From: Thioalkalivibrio sp.
GTDB lineage: Bacteria; Pseudomonadota; Gammaproteobacteria; Ectothiorhodospirales; Ectothiorhodospiraceae
NCBI GenBank assembly: GCA_007116035.1
Contig: SKJG01000066.1
Span: 1 to 64,000 of the forward strand
Reading direction: 5' to 3'
DNA length: 64,000 bases
Shown here: positions 49,127 through 59,985 of the stretch, in pieces
Layout: each line of letters begins with the position of its first letter
How positions within the stretch are numbered: position 1 is the first letter of the stretch
Notes under the pieces: generated by a model
Databases searched by the model: none
What the model saw: the letters and a program-made list of their open reading frames with translations, nothing else
What the model was told of the DNA's origin: nothing
Position numbers and translations under genes: made by a program

Positions 49127-49526
49127 GATGTAAATCCGTTGAATTTCAAGCTCATCGTGACACACTCCCGGCGCTGCTGTCCTACTCATGCCGGTCTAAG
49201 CTCAGCGGGTATCTGCGAATCAGGTAGATCCCGCTTCCGACCGTCGAGCAGATCGACCAGCGCGGAACGCTGTTCGGTGCACACACCGCTTGGACCCGAC
49301 GTCGCGTGGATGGCGGAATGTTGTGGTGAGAATGAACCAACACCTGACACGAAAGAGACATTACGTTCTGGTCTTCAGGGTACCCGGCGCACAAAAAACG
49401 ATGAAGCCTGCCTGCATTCGATCACCAAAGAGCGCGCGAGGACTGTCCGCACTGAGCACGACAGCGGACCTTCATCCACCCGGAATGGTCTATACTCCAT
49501 CAATCCGTGGAATACGGGAATGATAC
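49127..49526. other. 400-bp intergenic region with candidate smtB-like promoter/operator
   Basis: No gene is supported here. Near its right end TATACT at 49491-49496 is a good -10 box, and TCCA-N8-TGGA at 49496-49511, flanked by near-matching bases, is an imperfect dyad between promoter and the GTG at 49527, the usual place for ArsR/SmtB operators. The leader would be about 25 nt. The remainder shows no repeat or RNA structure that I recognise. Confidence 0.45.
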
Positions 49527-49910
49527 GTGCCTCTCTGCGAACACCCATCCGCCGGGACGCCTGACATCCCGCCGACCGAGCTTCTGGTCCATGCGGCCGA
49601 GTTTTTCCGCGCGATGGGTGATCCGGAACGTCTCCGCCTTCTTGCCATGCTTCGGGATGGCGAGCGCTGCGTGGGTGAACTGGTCGGCGAGCAGGACAAA
49701 CTCAGCACCGTTTCGGCGCGGCTACAAGCCCTGCACCGCGCCCGATTGCTGCACCGGCGTCGCGAGGCCCGGCACATCTACTACCGGCTCGCCGACGGGC
49801 ACGTGGCGAGTCTGCTGAACAATGCACTGGAACACGCGGCGGAGCGGCTTGCGCCGCCGGTACAATCCCTTCAGGAGGACGACTTCGATGAGCTGTCAGA
49901 AACACCCTGA
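49527..49910 (+). CDS. ArsR/SmtB-family metal-sensing repressor
   Basis: A 127-residue winged-helix repressor. The HTH is CVGELVGEQDKLSTVSARLQ. The alpha-5 zinc site of SmtB (Asp104, His106, His117, Glu120) is matched in kind and spacing by Asp90, His92, His103 and Glu106 in ADGHVASLLNNALEHAAE. Cys48 stands where SmtB has its alpha-3 Cys, and Cys4/His6 near the N-terminus could complete an alpha-3N site. This supports Zn(II) sensing, released from DNA on metal binding. GTG 49527 is the start; no ATG fits. It overlaps the His-rich gene by 23 nt, its clear target. Confidence 0.85.
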   Translation: MPLCEHPSAGTPDIPPTELLVHAAEFFRAMGDPERLRLLAMLRDGERCVGELVGEQDKLSTVSARLQALHRARLLHRRREARHIYYRLADGHVASLLNNALEHAAERLAPPVQSLQEDDFDELSETP

Positions 49911-50235
49911 TCACGATCATGAACATGGCCCGGGTTGCGGGCACACGGCGGTAGAGCACGACGGTCACGTCGATTACCTGCACGACGGGCACCTGCACCA
50001 CCCGCATGGCGACCACGTCGACGAGCACGTGATTCCGGTGACCGCGGCCAACCCCGGTCAATGCACGCCTGCGCATGACTGCGGCGGTCACGAAGCCGGT
50101 CACGTGCATGGGCCGGACTGCGGACACGAAGCCGTTCCGCACGGGGATCATGTCGACTACCTGGTCGACGGCCATCTGCATCATCCCCACGGGGATCACT
50201 GCGACGATCACGGACCGTTGAAGGTGATCGGCTAA
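49888..50235 (+). CDS. Histidine-rich metal-binding protein with internal duplication
   Basis: A 115-residue soluble protein with 27 His and 6 Cys. Residues 12-47 and 73-108 are a tandem-type duplication, 27 of 36 positions identical, each with HGPxCGH, HVDYL, DGHLHHPHGDH. No signal peptide, membrane helix or enzyme motif. Strong AGGAGG at 49873-49878 fixes ATG 49888. The composition suggests high-capacity binding of Zn(II) or Ni(II), that is buffering or storage in the cytoplasm. The upstream SmtB-like repressor overlaps it, giving an arrangement like cyanobacterial smtB-smtA, where SmtA is a Cys-rich metallothionein. Function is inferred. Confidence 0.82.
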   Translation: MSCQKHPDHDHEHGPGCGHTAVEHDGHVDYLHDGHLHHPHGDHVDEHVIPVTAANPGQCTPAHDCGGHEAGHVHGPDCGHEAVPHGDHVDYLVDGHLHHPHGDHCDDHGPLKVIG

Positions 50236-50247
50236 GGGCGCCTCCAC

Positions 50248-50273
50248 ACGCCGGCGCCGATTGACGCCGGCGT
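50248..50273 (+). terminator. Hairpin after the His-rich protein gene
   Basis: ACGCCGGCG-N8-CGCCGGCGT, a perfect 9-bp stem 13 nt after the stop codon. It lacks a T-run. It may end transcription in both directions, since comF converges from the right. Confidence 0.45.
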
Positions 50274-50338
50274 ACCCTCCGGTCTGCTCGACCGCCTGAG
50301 GCAGATCACAGGGGATGATTGGCACCCAAGGCATTCGC

Positions 50339-51079
50339 TCAGGCGCGGGCCAGCGCCACTGCGCCCACCCAGGCCGCGCCCGCCTTGCGCACCTCGCGCG
50401 CGAGCACAGTGAGCGTCGTCCCCGTCGTCATCACGTCGTCCACCAACAGCACCCGAAGCCCGGAGAGATCTCGCCCCACTGCGAAGGCTCCGCGCAGATT
50501 GACCTTGCGCGCCCGGCGGCTCAGCCCCTGCTGACTGGGCGTGGCGATGATACGCCGGACCGCACGCGCATCCAGACGAAGCCCACGGCTACGGCATAGC
50601 ACCCGCGCCAATTGCTCGGCCTGGTTGAAACCCCTTTGCGCCAACCGCTGCTCGTGCAGGGGCACCGGGATCACGCAATCCACGCCCAGTGTCGCCTCCG
50701 CGGGCAAATGATCGGACAGCAGCCTCGCCAACGGACGCCCGAGCTGCGGCCGCCCCCCACTCTTGTAACCCAGCAACAGCTGGATCAGCGGCCAGGCGTA
50801 GACGAAGGGCACCCAGACCGCATCCAGGGGCGGAGGCGCGCGTTGACAGGCAGGACAGGAACCGGCAGCCGGAAGCGGCTCGGCGCAGGTGGGGCAGGAC
50901 GGCCCCGGCGTCAACAGGTCCGCGGTGCAGGCCGCGCAGATGCCACTGCCGGCCGGGGCCAGGCAGAGCACGCAGCGATCCGGATACAACCATTCCAGGG
51001 TCGCCCCCGCCCAGGAGGAAATCAACCGGATCCCATGACCGGGTGCCGCTATAGGGGATTCTGGGTCCGATACCGGCAC
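50339..51079 (-). CDS. comF: ComF-family phosphoribosyltransferase-like protein
   Basis: A 246-residue ComF/GntX protein. The N-terminal zinc finger region has CVLCLAPAGSGICAAC and CPTCAEP, SCPACQR. The PRTase fold has VIPVPLHEQRLAQRGFNQAEQLA and the PRPP loop VLLVDDVMTTGTTL. ComF is needed for DNA uptake in natural transformation in several bacteria and may pair with dprA at 36902. GTG 51079 is the start. Divergent from the membrane-protein gene at 51115 with only 35 bp between, so promoters must overlap the genes. Confidence 0.9.
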   Translation of the reverse strand: MPVSDPESPIAAPGHGIRLISSWAGATLEWLYPDRCVLCLAPAGSGICAACTADLLTPGPSCPTCAEPLPAAGSCPACQRAPPPLDAVWVPFVYAWPLIQLLLGYKSGGRPQLGRPLARLLSDHLPAEATLGVDCVIPVPLHEQRLAQRGFNQAEQLARVLCRSRGLRLDARAVRRIIATPSQQGLSRRARKVNLRGAFAVGRDLSGLRVLLVDDVMTTGTTLTVLAREVRKAGAAWVGAVALARA

Positions 51080-51114
51080 GGTGCTAAGATGACGGTTTTT
51101 CCGGATGGCCCTTC

Positions 51115-51567
51115 ATGGCAACCAAGACCGTCCCCGGGCGTTCCTGCCGCCGCGCTGCATCGACCTTCGACTGGGGGAACCTCATCGCCGTCTCCCTGGC
51201 TGGTATACCGCTGTTCCTGGTCAGCGGCGAAGTGGGTATCGCCACCATCATCGCCGCGATTATGGGGATCGTACCACTGATCTTCTGGTTCGGCGCCTCG
51301 ATGATGGTGTATGCGATGTGCCGCCATCATCCGGAAGACCGCGTCGGCCAGTTCACCCAGTGGGCCGCCTACCGCTACTACGGGCTCATGGGCTCGCTGA
51401 TCGTGGTGGCGACCTTCTTTCCGCCCGACCTGAATTATTACCGGGGCTACTGGGTGGTGGCCGCGGCCATCCTGATTCCCTGGACGATCGTCGCCTTGAT
51501 CCGCATCTACCGGGAGGACTGGAACGACGTCCAGATCGAGGTCGAACCCGAGGAAAACACGGAATGA
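51115..51567 (+). CDS. Small polytopic membrane protein coupled to bioB
   Basis: A 150-residue protein, family not recognised. Four hydrophobic segments at about 22-41, 43-66, 88-102 and 112-130 ([63 protein letters not shown]); basic N-terminus and an acidic C-tail ([13 protein letters not shown]). The bioB ATG overlaps its stop (ATGA), so it is translated with bioB. It resembles neither BioY (about 190 residues) nor a known biotin enzyme. Coupling suggests a biotin-linked role or simply a shared promoter. Confidence 0.75.
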   Translation: MATKTVPGRSCRRAASTFDWGNLIAVSLAGIPLFLVSGEVGIATIIAAIMGIVPLIFWFGASMMVYAMCRHHPEDRVGQFTQWAAYRYYGLMGSLIVVATFFPPDLNYYRGYWVVAAAILIPWTIVALIRIYREDWNDVQIEVEPEENTE

Positions 51568-52577
51568 GTCTCACCCGACACGACTGGACGATCGAAGAAA
51601 TCGAGTCCCTGCTGGAGCTCCCCTTCAGCGACCTGATCTTTCGGGCCCAGGGCATTCACCGGCAGCATTTCGACCCCAACCGGGTGCAGGTCAGCACCCT
51701 CTTGTCGATCAAGACCGGCGCCTGCCCGGAGGATTGCGGCTACTGCCCGCAGAGTGCCCATCACGATGTCGCGCTGGAACGGGAACGGCTGCTGCCGCTG
51801 GACGAAGTGCTGGAGGCGGCCCGGGGCGCCCGGGAGAAGGGCGCGACCCGGTTCTGCATGGGCGCCGCATGGCGCAACCCGACCGACCGGAACCTGGAAC
51901 GGGTGATCGAGATGGTGCAGGCCGTGCGCGAACAGGGGCTGGAGACCTGCATGACCCTGGGCATGCTGACCCCGGAGCAGGCGCAGCGGCTGGCCAGGGC
52001 CGGCCTCGACTACTACAACCACAACCTGGACACCTCCCCCGAGTTCTACGGCGAGATCATCAGCACGCGCACCTACCAGGAGCGCCTGGATACGCTGGAG
52101 CATGTGCGTGCCGCAGGCATGAGCGTCTGCACCGGCGGCATCCTCGGCATGGGCGAGTCGCGCCGCGACCGGGCCGGCCTGCTCCAGCAACTCGCCAATC
52201 TCCCGCGCCATCCGGAATCCGTGCCCATCAACCAGCTGGTCCAGGTCGAGGGAACCCCCCTGTTCGGTGTCGAGGACCTGGATCCCTTCGAATTCGTCCG
52301 CACCGTCGCGGTGGCGCGGATCCTGATGCCCGAGGCACATGTGCGCCTATCGGCCGGGCGCACCGGCATGAGCGACGAGATGCAGGCGCTGTGCTTCCTG
52401 GCCGGCGCCAACTCGATCTTTTACGGCGAACAACTCCTGACCACCCCGAATCCGCACCAGGATCGCGATCAGGCCCTGTTCCGGCGCCTCGGCATCCTGC
52501 CCGAGGCAGCAGAGGAGCCTCCGACGGCGGTCGGCGAGCCATCTTCGGAGCCTTGGGAACGGATCCGGCACCTCTGA
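51564..52577 (+). CDS. bioB: Biotin synthase
   Basis: A 337-residue radical-SAM enzyme inserting sulfur into dethiobiotin. The 4Fe-4S motif is C54-x3-C58-x2-C61 in [16 protein letters not shown]; 2Fe-2S ligands lie in [18 protein letters not shown] and [13 protein letters not shown]. Length equals the family (E. coli 346). It is followed by bioF at 158 bp; bioA, bioD, bioC, bioH are not in the window. Confidence 0.96.
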   Translation: MSLTRHDWTIEEIESLLELPFSDLIFRAQGIHRQHFDPNRVQVSTLLSIKTGACPEDCGYCPQSAHHDVALERERLLPLDEVLEAARGAREKGATRFCMGAAWRNPTDRNLERVIEMVQAVREQGLETCMTLGMLTPEQAQRLARAGLDYYNHNLDTSPEFYGEIISTRTYQERLDTLEHVRAAGMSVCTGGILGMGESRRDRAGLLQQLANLPRHPESVPINQLVQVEGTPLFGVEDLDPFEFVRTVAVARILMPEAHVRLSAGRTGMSDEMQALCFLAGANSIFYGEQLLTTPNPHQDRDQALFRRLGILPEAAEEPPTAVGEPSSEPWERIRHL

Positions 52578-52735
52578 CTGGACCCCGACGGAACGCGCCA
52601 GGCAGCCATGTTTGAGGACCCCATCCCAATCCGCCTTGCAAGCAAGGACCGATCTGATGCGGCCGGCCCCCGACCCGCTGCCCGCTGGGTAGCAGGCCGC
52701 AGCGGGCCGCCCGCCTGCAGCCCCGGGAGAATGTC

Positions 52736-53920
52736 GTGACGGCGGCTGCGGAAGTGCGGCTGCGCGAACGCCTGGATGCGGTCCATGCCGCCGGGCGCTG
52801 GCGCATGCCGCGGGTACTGGAGGGTCGGCAGGCGCCGGAGCAGGTCATCGACGGGCACAGGGTCCTGGCCTTCTGCTCCAATGATTATCTCGGGCTGGCG
52901 GCGGATCCACGGGTCACCGCGGCCGCCCGTGCCGCGATGGAACGGTACGGACTCGGCGCCGGAGCGGCACATCTGGTCAACGGTCACACCCGCGCGCACG
53001 CCGAACTGGAAGAAGACCTGGCCGCTTTCACCGGCCGTCCGCGGGCGCTGCTGTTCTCGACCGGATACATGGCCAATCTCGGTGTCCTGCAGGCGCTGGC
53101 GGGGCGGCATGACGTGGTGCTGGAAGACCGCCTGAACCACGCCTCACTGATCGATGCGAGCCGCCTGGCCGGCTGCCGTGTGCGTCGTTACCGGCACGCG
53201 GATGCGGAGCATGCCGCCTCCCTGCTGGCCGTAACAGCGCCGGGGCAATCCAGCCTCATCGTCACGGACGGGGTGTTTTCCATGGATGGCAATCTTGCCC
53301 CCCTGCCCGCCCTTGTCGATGCCGCGCGGCGGCGGGCCGCCTGGCTGATGGTCGACGACGCGCACGGCCTTGGCGTGCTCGGCGAGCAGGGCGGTGGGAG
53401 TTGCGAGCATTTCGGCCTGTCTCCCGACGAGGTGCCGATACTGATGGGGACACTGGGCAAGGCCTTCGGCACCGCTGGCGCTTTCGTCGCGGGCAGCACC
53501 ACACTGATCGAGGGCCTTGTGCAATTCGCGCGAACCTACACCTACACCACGGCCATGCCCGCGGCGCTGGCGGCGGCCACCCGCGTATCCCTCGATATCG
53601 CGCGTCGGGAAGGCTGGCGCCGGGAACACCTGCGTGCACTGATCAAACGTCTGCAGCAGGGTTTCGCCCAGCTGGGTCTGCCTGTGCCGGCGAGCCAAAC
53701 ACCCATCCAACCGTTACTCCTGGGATCCTCCCGGCTCGCCAGCGAGACCGCCGCAGCGCTGTTTGAGGCAGGCGTCATGGTACCCGCCATTCGCCCCCCC
53801 ACCGTGCCGGAGGGTACGGCCCGACTGCGGATCACGCTGTCCGCGAGCCATTCGGAGAGCCAGGTCGACCGGCTGCTGGAGACCCTGAAACGGGTGCTGG
53901 CGCGGACCCGCGCGGCGTAA
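52736..53920 (+). CDS. bioF: 8-amino-7-oxononanoate synthase
   Basis: A 394-residue PLP enzyme joining pimeloyl thioester and alanine in biotin synthesis. VLAFCSNDYLGLAADPRV, GLGAGAAHLVNGHT, DGVFSMDGNLAPL, the Asp/His pair in VDDAHGLGVLGEQGGG, and PLP lysine near 242 in LMGTLGKAFGTAGAF. GTG 52736 has GGGAGA six bases upstream. The 158-bp space after bioB shows no gene. Confidence 0.95.
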   Translation: MTAAAEVRLRERLDAVHAAGRWRMPRVLEGRQAPEQVIDGHRVLAFCSNDYLGLAADPRVTAAARAAMERYGLGAGAAHLVNGHTRAHAELEEDLAAFTGRPRALLFSTGYMANLGVLQALAGRHDVVLEDRLNHASLIDASRLAGCRVRRYRHADAEHAASLLAVTAPGQSSLIVTDGVFSMDGNLAPLPALVDAARRRAAWLMVDDAHGLGVLGEQGGGSCEHFGLSPDEVPILMGTLGKAFGTAGAFVAGSTTLIEGLVQFARTYTYTTAMPAALAAATRVSLDIARREGWRREHLRALIKRLQQGFAQLGLPVPASQTPIQPLLLGSSRLASETAAALFEAGVMVPAIRPPTVPEGTARLRITLSASHSESQVDRLLETLKRVLARTRAA

Positions 53921-53987
53921 CCGCGAGCCCTTTGCTGTCAATCCATCCATACCTGTTGTTGGACCATCCGGACCGGAGCCGTTTGCA

Positions 53988-54452
53988 ATGCCTGTGAAGA
54001 GAATCACCATCATCGTCACCAAGGGTACGCTGGACGCGGCCTACCCGCCCTTCATCCTCGCCTCGACGGCGACCGCTCTGGGTTACGAGTGCCGGATGTT
54101 CTTCACCTTTTACGGGCTTCGATTGCTGAAGCAGGACCTTCAGTATCTGGACATGAGCCCGCTGGGCAACCCCGCCATCGCGACACGGATGCCGGTCGTG
54201 CTGCAGCTGCTTCCGGGCATGCAGGCGCTCTTCACGAGGAAGATGCGGGCAAGGCTGCAGGCGAAGGGGGTCGCGGACATCGCGGAACTCCGCCAGCTGT
54301 GCCTGGACGCCGAGGTGCGGATGTTCGCGTGCCAGATGACCGCCGAACTCCACGCCTACCGCAAGCGGGACCTCATCAAGGGAATCGAGTTCGCGGGCGC
54401 CGCCACCTTCTTCGACTCCGCGGGCGAATCCGACATCTGCCTGTACACCTGA
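53988..54452 (+). CDS. DsrE2-like (DsrE/F/H-fold) protein
   Basis: A 154-residue DsrE-like protein (COG2210 group). It starts KRITIIVTKGTLDAAYPPFILA, has YLDMSPLGNPAIATRMP, and its single conserved-position cysteine region is VRMFACQMTAELHAY, followed by GIEFAGAATFFD. Relatives (DsrE2) sit with rhodanese and TusA in sulfur oxidisers and carry or trap sulfane sulfur on that Cys. Here it stands alone between bioF and an alcohol dehydrogenase gene; no rhodanese or tusA is present. No membrane helix of the DsrE2B type is evident. Confidence 0.82.
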   Translation: MPVKRITIIVTKGTLDAAYPPFILASTATALGYECRMFFTFYGLRLLKQDLQYLDMSPLGNPAIATRMPVVLQLLPGMQALFTRKMRARLQAKGVADIAELRQLCLDAEVRMFACQMTAELHAYRKRDLIKGIEFAGAATFFDSAGESDICLYT

Positions 54453-54503
54453 ACCGCGCAGCCCCCTGTCGCCGCGGACATGCGGTCACGCGCGGGCCTG
54501 CGC

Positions 54504-55706
54504 TCAGCCCACGTCCGCGCCGGACTGCCGCGCCTCCAGAATCGCGGTGATCTCCGCGTCGTGCAGTACGATGGGGTTGGTCTTCATGCTGGAACCTCGG
54601 CTGTTGGCAACGATCCGGGGATGATCCCCGGCAGTGATCCCGAAGCGATCCAGGGTGGGCAGATCCAGCAGCCCCGTCCACGCCTCCAGTTGTTCGACCA
54701 GGGCGGCGCGGGCCTCGCCGTCATCCAGAGCGTCCCGGCCCGTCAGCAGGCGGCCCACGACGGCATAACGCGCCAGCGCGGGATGTCCCGGGTCGCGCTC
54801 GGACAGGGCGCGGATATTCACCGCAGTGGCAGCGGCCACGAGTGTGCCGCAGGCGACACCGTGTGGGATCGGGAAGAACGCGCCCAGCGGCGCCGCCAAA
54901 CCGTGGACGGACCCCAACCCGGTCTGGGCCAGGGTGATGCCGGACAGCAGCGATGCATAGGCCATTCCGGACCGGGCCGCGGCGTTGCCGGGGTCGCGGT
55001 AAAGGGTGAACAGGCTGTCGCGCGCATGTGCCATCCCGTCGAGGGCCAGCGCATCGCAGAAGGGGTTCGCGCGCAACGAGAGATAGGACTCCAGTAATTG
55101 GGTCAATGCATCCATTCCGTTGCCGGCAATCACCCCTGGCGCGCAGGTCGCGAGGAAATCGGGATCGACCACCGCGTACTCCGCCACCAGGCGCTCATCC
55201 CGGAAGGATTTCTTGTAGGCCCCGGCCCCGTGCGTGCTGAGCACCGCGTTCCTGGTCGCCTCCGAGCCCGTCCCGGCGGTGGTCGGCGCCGCAATGAAAG
55301 GCAGCGCCGGGCCACGATAGGGCCGCTCCGGACCGACGCCCTCGAGGTGATCCAGCACCGGGTTGCCCGGAAGCAGCAGGCCGGCGATCGCCTTGCCGGC
55401 ATCCAACGCACTGCCGCCACCGATCGCGACCACCACCGAGACATTGCGGCCCCGATAGCGCTGCACCGCGGCATCGATGGCCTCCGGGGAGGGTTCGCCG
55501 GAGATGCGATGGCCGATCACGTCCAGGCCCTGGGCCGTGAAACCGGCCTCGAGTTCCGGCCAGAACGGTCCCTGCAGCAGCGAACGGCTGCCCGTCACCA
55601 ACAGCACCCGCCTGCCGAAACCCGCCGCCAGCGCCGGCAACCTGTGCCTCACGCCGGCCCCGAACTCGATCCGCGGCAGGCGCGCGATCGCAAAATCCAT
55701 CGCCAT
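54504..55706 (-). CDS. Iron-containing alcohol dehydrogenase family protein
   Basis: A 400-residue type III (iron-dependent) dehydrogenase. NAD-binding part VVVAIGGGSALDAGKAIA and PTTAGTGSEATRNAVL; metal ligands in GNGMDALTQLLESYLS (Asp), and in SVHGLAAPLGAFFPIPHGVAC (His residues). The substrate (alcohol, lactaldehyde or other) cannot be assigned. ATG 55706 has AGGGGGA upstream. It is the only gene of its type here, tail to tail with the DsrE-like gene. Confidence 0.88.
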   Translation of the reverse strand: MAMDFAIARLPRIEFGAGVRHRLPALAAGFGRRVLLVTGSRSLLQGPFWPELEAGFTAQGLDVIGHRISGEPSPEAIDAAVQRYRGRNVSVVVAIGGGSALDAGKAIAGLLLPGNPVLDHLEGVGPERPYRGPALPFIAAPTTAGTGSEATRNAVLSTHGAGAYKKSFRDERLVAEYAVVDPDFLATCAPGVIAGNGMDALTQLLESYLSLRANPFCDALALDGMAHARDSLFTLYRDPGNAAARSGMAYASLLSGITLAQTGLGSVHGLAAPLGAFFPIPHGVACGTLVAAATAVNIRALSERDPGHPALARYAVVGRLLTGRDALDDGEARAALVEQLEAWTGLLDLPTLDRFGITAGDHPRIVANSRGSSMKTNPIVLHDAEITAILEARQSGADVG

Positions 55707-55754
55707 GCTGGTCCCCCTTGCTGTTTTCACCACATCACCGGTGACCGACCCATG

Positions 55755-56426
55755 TCAGATCAGCCCCCGCTCGGCAAACGACAATGTCTCATCGGCGACG
55801 ATCACGTGATCAAGCACCCGCACATCGACCAGACCCAGTGCCTCCTGCAATCGTCGTGTGATCGCCTCATCGGCTCGCGACGGCTCGGCCACCCCGGAGG
55901 GATGATTATGCGCCAGGATCACCGCTGCGGCGTTGTGGTGCAACACCCGGCGCACGACCTCGCGCGGGTGTACGCTGGCCCCGTCGATGGTGCCCCGAAA
56001 GAGTTCCTCGAAGGCGAGCACACGGTGCCGGTTGTCGAGGAAAAGGCAGGCGAAGACTTCGAACGGATAGTCACGGAGCCGGGCCGCGAGAAAGGTCCGG
56101 GTCGCCACCGGCGAGGTGATCGCATCGCCGCGCTGCACCGTGGCGGCGAGGTGCCTGCGCCCCATCTCCAGCACGGCCCGCAGCTGGGCATATTTCGCCG
56201 CGCCAAGTCCACGGGCGTCGCAAAAGGCCTTCTGGTCTGCCTGCAACAGCGGACGCAGGCCGCCGAAGTGGGTCAGCAGTTCGCGCGCGAGATCCACCGC
56301 GCTCTTGCCCGAGACCCCAGTGCGCAGGAAGATCGCCAGCAGTTCGGCATCGGACAGTGCGTCCGGCCCGCGCAGCAGCAGTTTTTCCCGGGGACGTTCC
56401 TCCACCGGCCAATCAGAAATCGCCAT
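55755..56426 (-). CDS. radC: RadC/YeeS-family JAB1/MPN protein
   Basis: A 223-residue RadC protein. The N-terminal helix-hairpin-helix part ([30 protein letters not shown]) precedes the JAMM metalloprotease-like domain with [14 protein letters not shown]. Role uncertain; the old DNA-repair claim is not supported. ATG 56426 has GGGAGG upstream. In E. coli radC also lies next to coaBC (dfp) and dut, divergently, as here. Confidence 0.94.
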   Translation of the reverse strand: MAISDWPVEERPREKLLLRGPDALSDAELLAIFLRTGVSGKSAVDLARELLTHFGGLRPLLQADQKAFCDARGLGAAKYAQLRAVLEMGRRHLAATVQRGDAITSPVATRTFLAARLRDYPFEVFACLFLDNRHRVLAFEELFRGTIDGASVHPREVVRRVLHHNAAAVILAHNHPSGVAEPSRADEAITRRLQEALGLVDVRVLDHVIVADETLSFAERGLI

Positions 56427-56504
56427 CACCACCTCCCTGTGGCTGTTCAACTATCCTCGCTTCTTACCACGCGCCGAAGGACAAGCCAAGACCCGCAGGG
56501 ATTT

Positions 56505-56641
56505 TTCACCACGAAGACCACGAAGACACGAAGACACGAAGATTTTCTGGGGAACGCAGGGGTGAGGAACATGGAAGCATGCCCGATCTAAGTATCCAGC
56601 GGCGGCGCCGTCCCAAGAACCTTCGTGATCTTCGTGGTGAA
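56505..56641. repeat. Inverted-repeat element with CACGAAGA tandem units
   Basis: The left arm at 56505-56525 (CACCACGAAGACCACGAAG core) is matched by 56621-56641 in inverse with one mismatch in 21. The left arm continues into further CACGAAGA units to about 56542. The element fills the radC-coaBC gap. This type of repeat is spread through many proteobacterial genomes; no transposase is encoded. Confidence 0.7.
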
Positions 56642-56691
56642 CACCAAGCCCCTGCTTCGCGGTGAAATCCCGACTGGGGTAAGCTTCCGCG

Positions 56692-57906
56692 ATGAAAACC
56701 GGGGGCAGACCGAACATCCTGCTGGGGGTCAGCGGCGGCATCGCGGCCTACAAGGCCTGCGAGCTGGTGCGGCGTCTGCGCGACGCCGGCTGCGAGGTGC
56801 GGGTGGTGATGACGCGCGCGGCCACGGCCTTCGTCGCGCCGCTGACCTTTCAGGCCCTGTCCGGGCAGCCGGTGCGCACGGACCTGCTGGACGCGGAAGC
56901 GGAAAGCGGCATGGACCACATCGCGCTCGCCCGATGGGCGGACCGGGTGGTCATCGCTCCCGCCAGCGCGAACCTGATGGCCCGGCTTGCGGCGGGCATG
57001 GCCGACGACCTGCTGACCACCCTGTGCCTGGCCACCGAGGCTCCGATGCTGCTCGCGCCGGCCATGAATCGGGTGATGTGGGCCCACCGTGCGACCCGGG
57101 CCAACACCGAGCGCCTGCTGACCCGTGGGGTCCGGATCGTCGGACCCGAATCCGGCAGCCAGGCCTGCGGTGAGGAGGGAGCCGGACGCATGGCCGAACC
57201 CGCCAGCATCCTGCACGCCTTGCTGGGTCCGGGATCCGGCCCCCTGTCCGGACGCCGGGTGCTGATCACGGCGGGCCCGACCCACGAGCCGATCGACCCG
57301 GTGCGCTTCGTCGGCAACCGCAGCTCCGGTCGCATGGGCGTCGCGCTGGCCACGGCGGCGCGCGATGCCGGCGCCGAGGTCTGTCTGGTGCACGGACCGC
57401 TTGCAGTGGAACCACCCGCTGGGGTCGAGGCGGTGCCGGTAGAGACCGCCGCGGCGATGCGCATCGCGGTGCTGCAGCGTCTCGATGACCAGGACCTGTT
57501 CATCGCCGCGGCGGCCGTGGCCGATTACCGGCCGCGCGAGGTGGCCGGGCAGAAGCTGAAGAAGGACGCATCGACACTGACGCTCGAGCTGATCCGCAAC
57601 CCGGATATCCTCGCTGAGGTGGCCGCGCGGCGTCCGCGCCCCTTCGTCGTCGGCTTCGCGGCCGAGACCACGGACCTGCGTGGGAACGCGCTGGCGAAGC
57701 TGGCGCGAAAGGGCCTGGACCTGATCGCCGCGAACGACGTCTCCGCAGGACAGGGGATCGGACGACCAACCAATGCGCTGTCGGTGTTCTGGGAGGGCGG
57801 TGAGCGTCTGTTTCCGGAACAGCCCAAGGCCGACCTGGCGCGTGCCCTGATCGATCTGATCACCGAGCGCATGGAGCACGGCAGCGCAGATCCTTCCACC
57901 ACCTGA
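56692..57906 (+). CDS. coaBC: Phosphopantothenoylcysteine synthetase/decarboxylase
   Basis: A 404-residue bifunctional coenzyme A enzyme. CoaC part: ILLGVSGGIAAYKACELVRRL, active His in MDHIALARWAD, PAMNRVMW, ACGEEGAGRMAEP with the catalytic Cys. CoaB part from about residue 185: RRVLITAGPTHEPIDPVRF, NRSSGRMGVALA and the KLKK motif. Standard length (E. coli 406). Followed by dut after 15 nt, a conserved pair. Confidence 0.96.
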   Translation: MKTGGRPNILLGVSGGIAAYKACELVRRLRDAGCEVRVVMTRAATAFVAPLTFQALSGQPVRTDLLDAEAESGMDHIALARWADRVVIAPASANLMARLAAGMADDLLTTLCLATEAPMLLAPAMNRVMWAHRATRANTERLLTRGVRIVGPESGSQACGEEGAGRMAEPASILHALLGPGSGPLSGRRVLITAGPTHEPIDPVRFVGNRSSGRMGVALATAARDAGAEVCLVHGPLAVEPPAGVEAVPVETAAAMRIAVLQRLDDQDLFIAAAAVADYRPREVAGQKLKKDASTLTLELIRNPDILAEVAARRPRPFVVGFAAETTDLRGNALAKLARKGLDLIAANDVSAGQGIGRPTNALSVFWEGGERLFPEQPKADLARALIDLITERMEHGSADPSTT

Positions 57907-57921
57907 ACCGGAGTCCCGGGC

Positions 57922-59983
<2,062 letters not shown>

Positions 59984-59985
<2 letters not shown>

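Noticed and set aside
49127-49490. SAM or cobalamin riboswitch upstream of the methyltransferase
   Set aside because: No conserved core or convincing stem set could be read in this stretch.
49702-50334. Minus-strand open frame of 210 codons with a Val/Met-rich, membrane-like look
   Set aside because: It is the complement of His codons (CAC/CAT read as GTG/ATG) of the His-rich protein, which has the RBS and the internal repeat.
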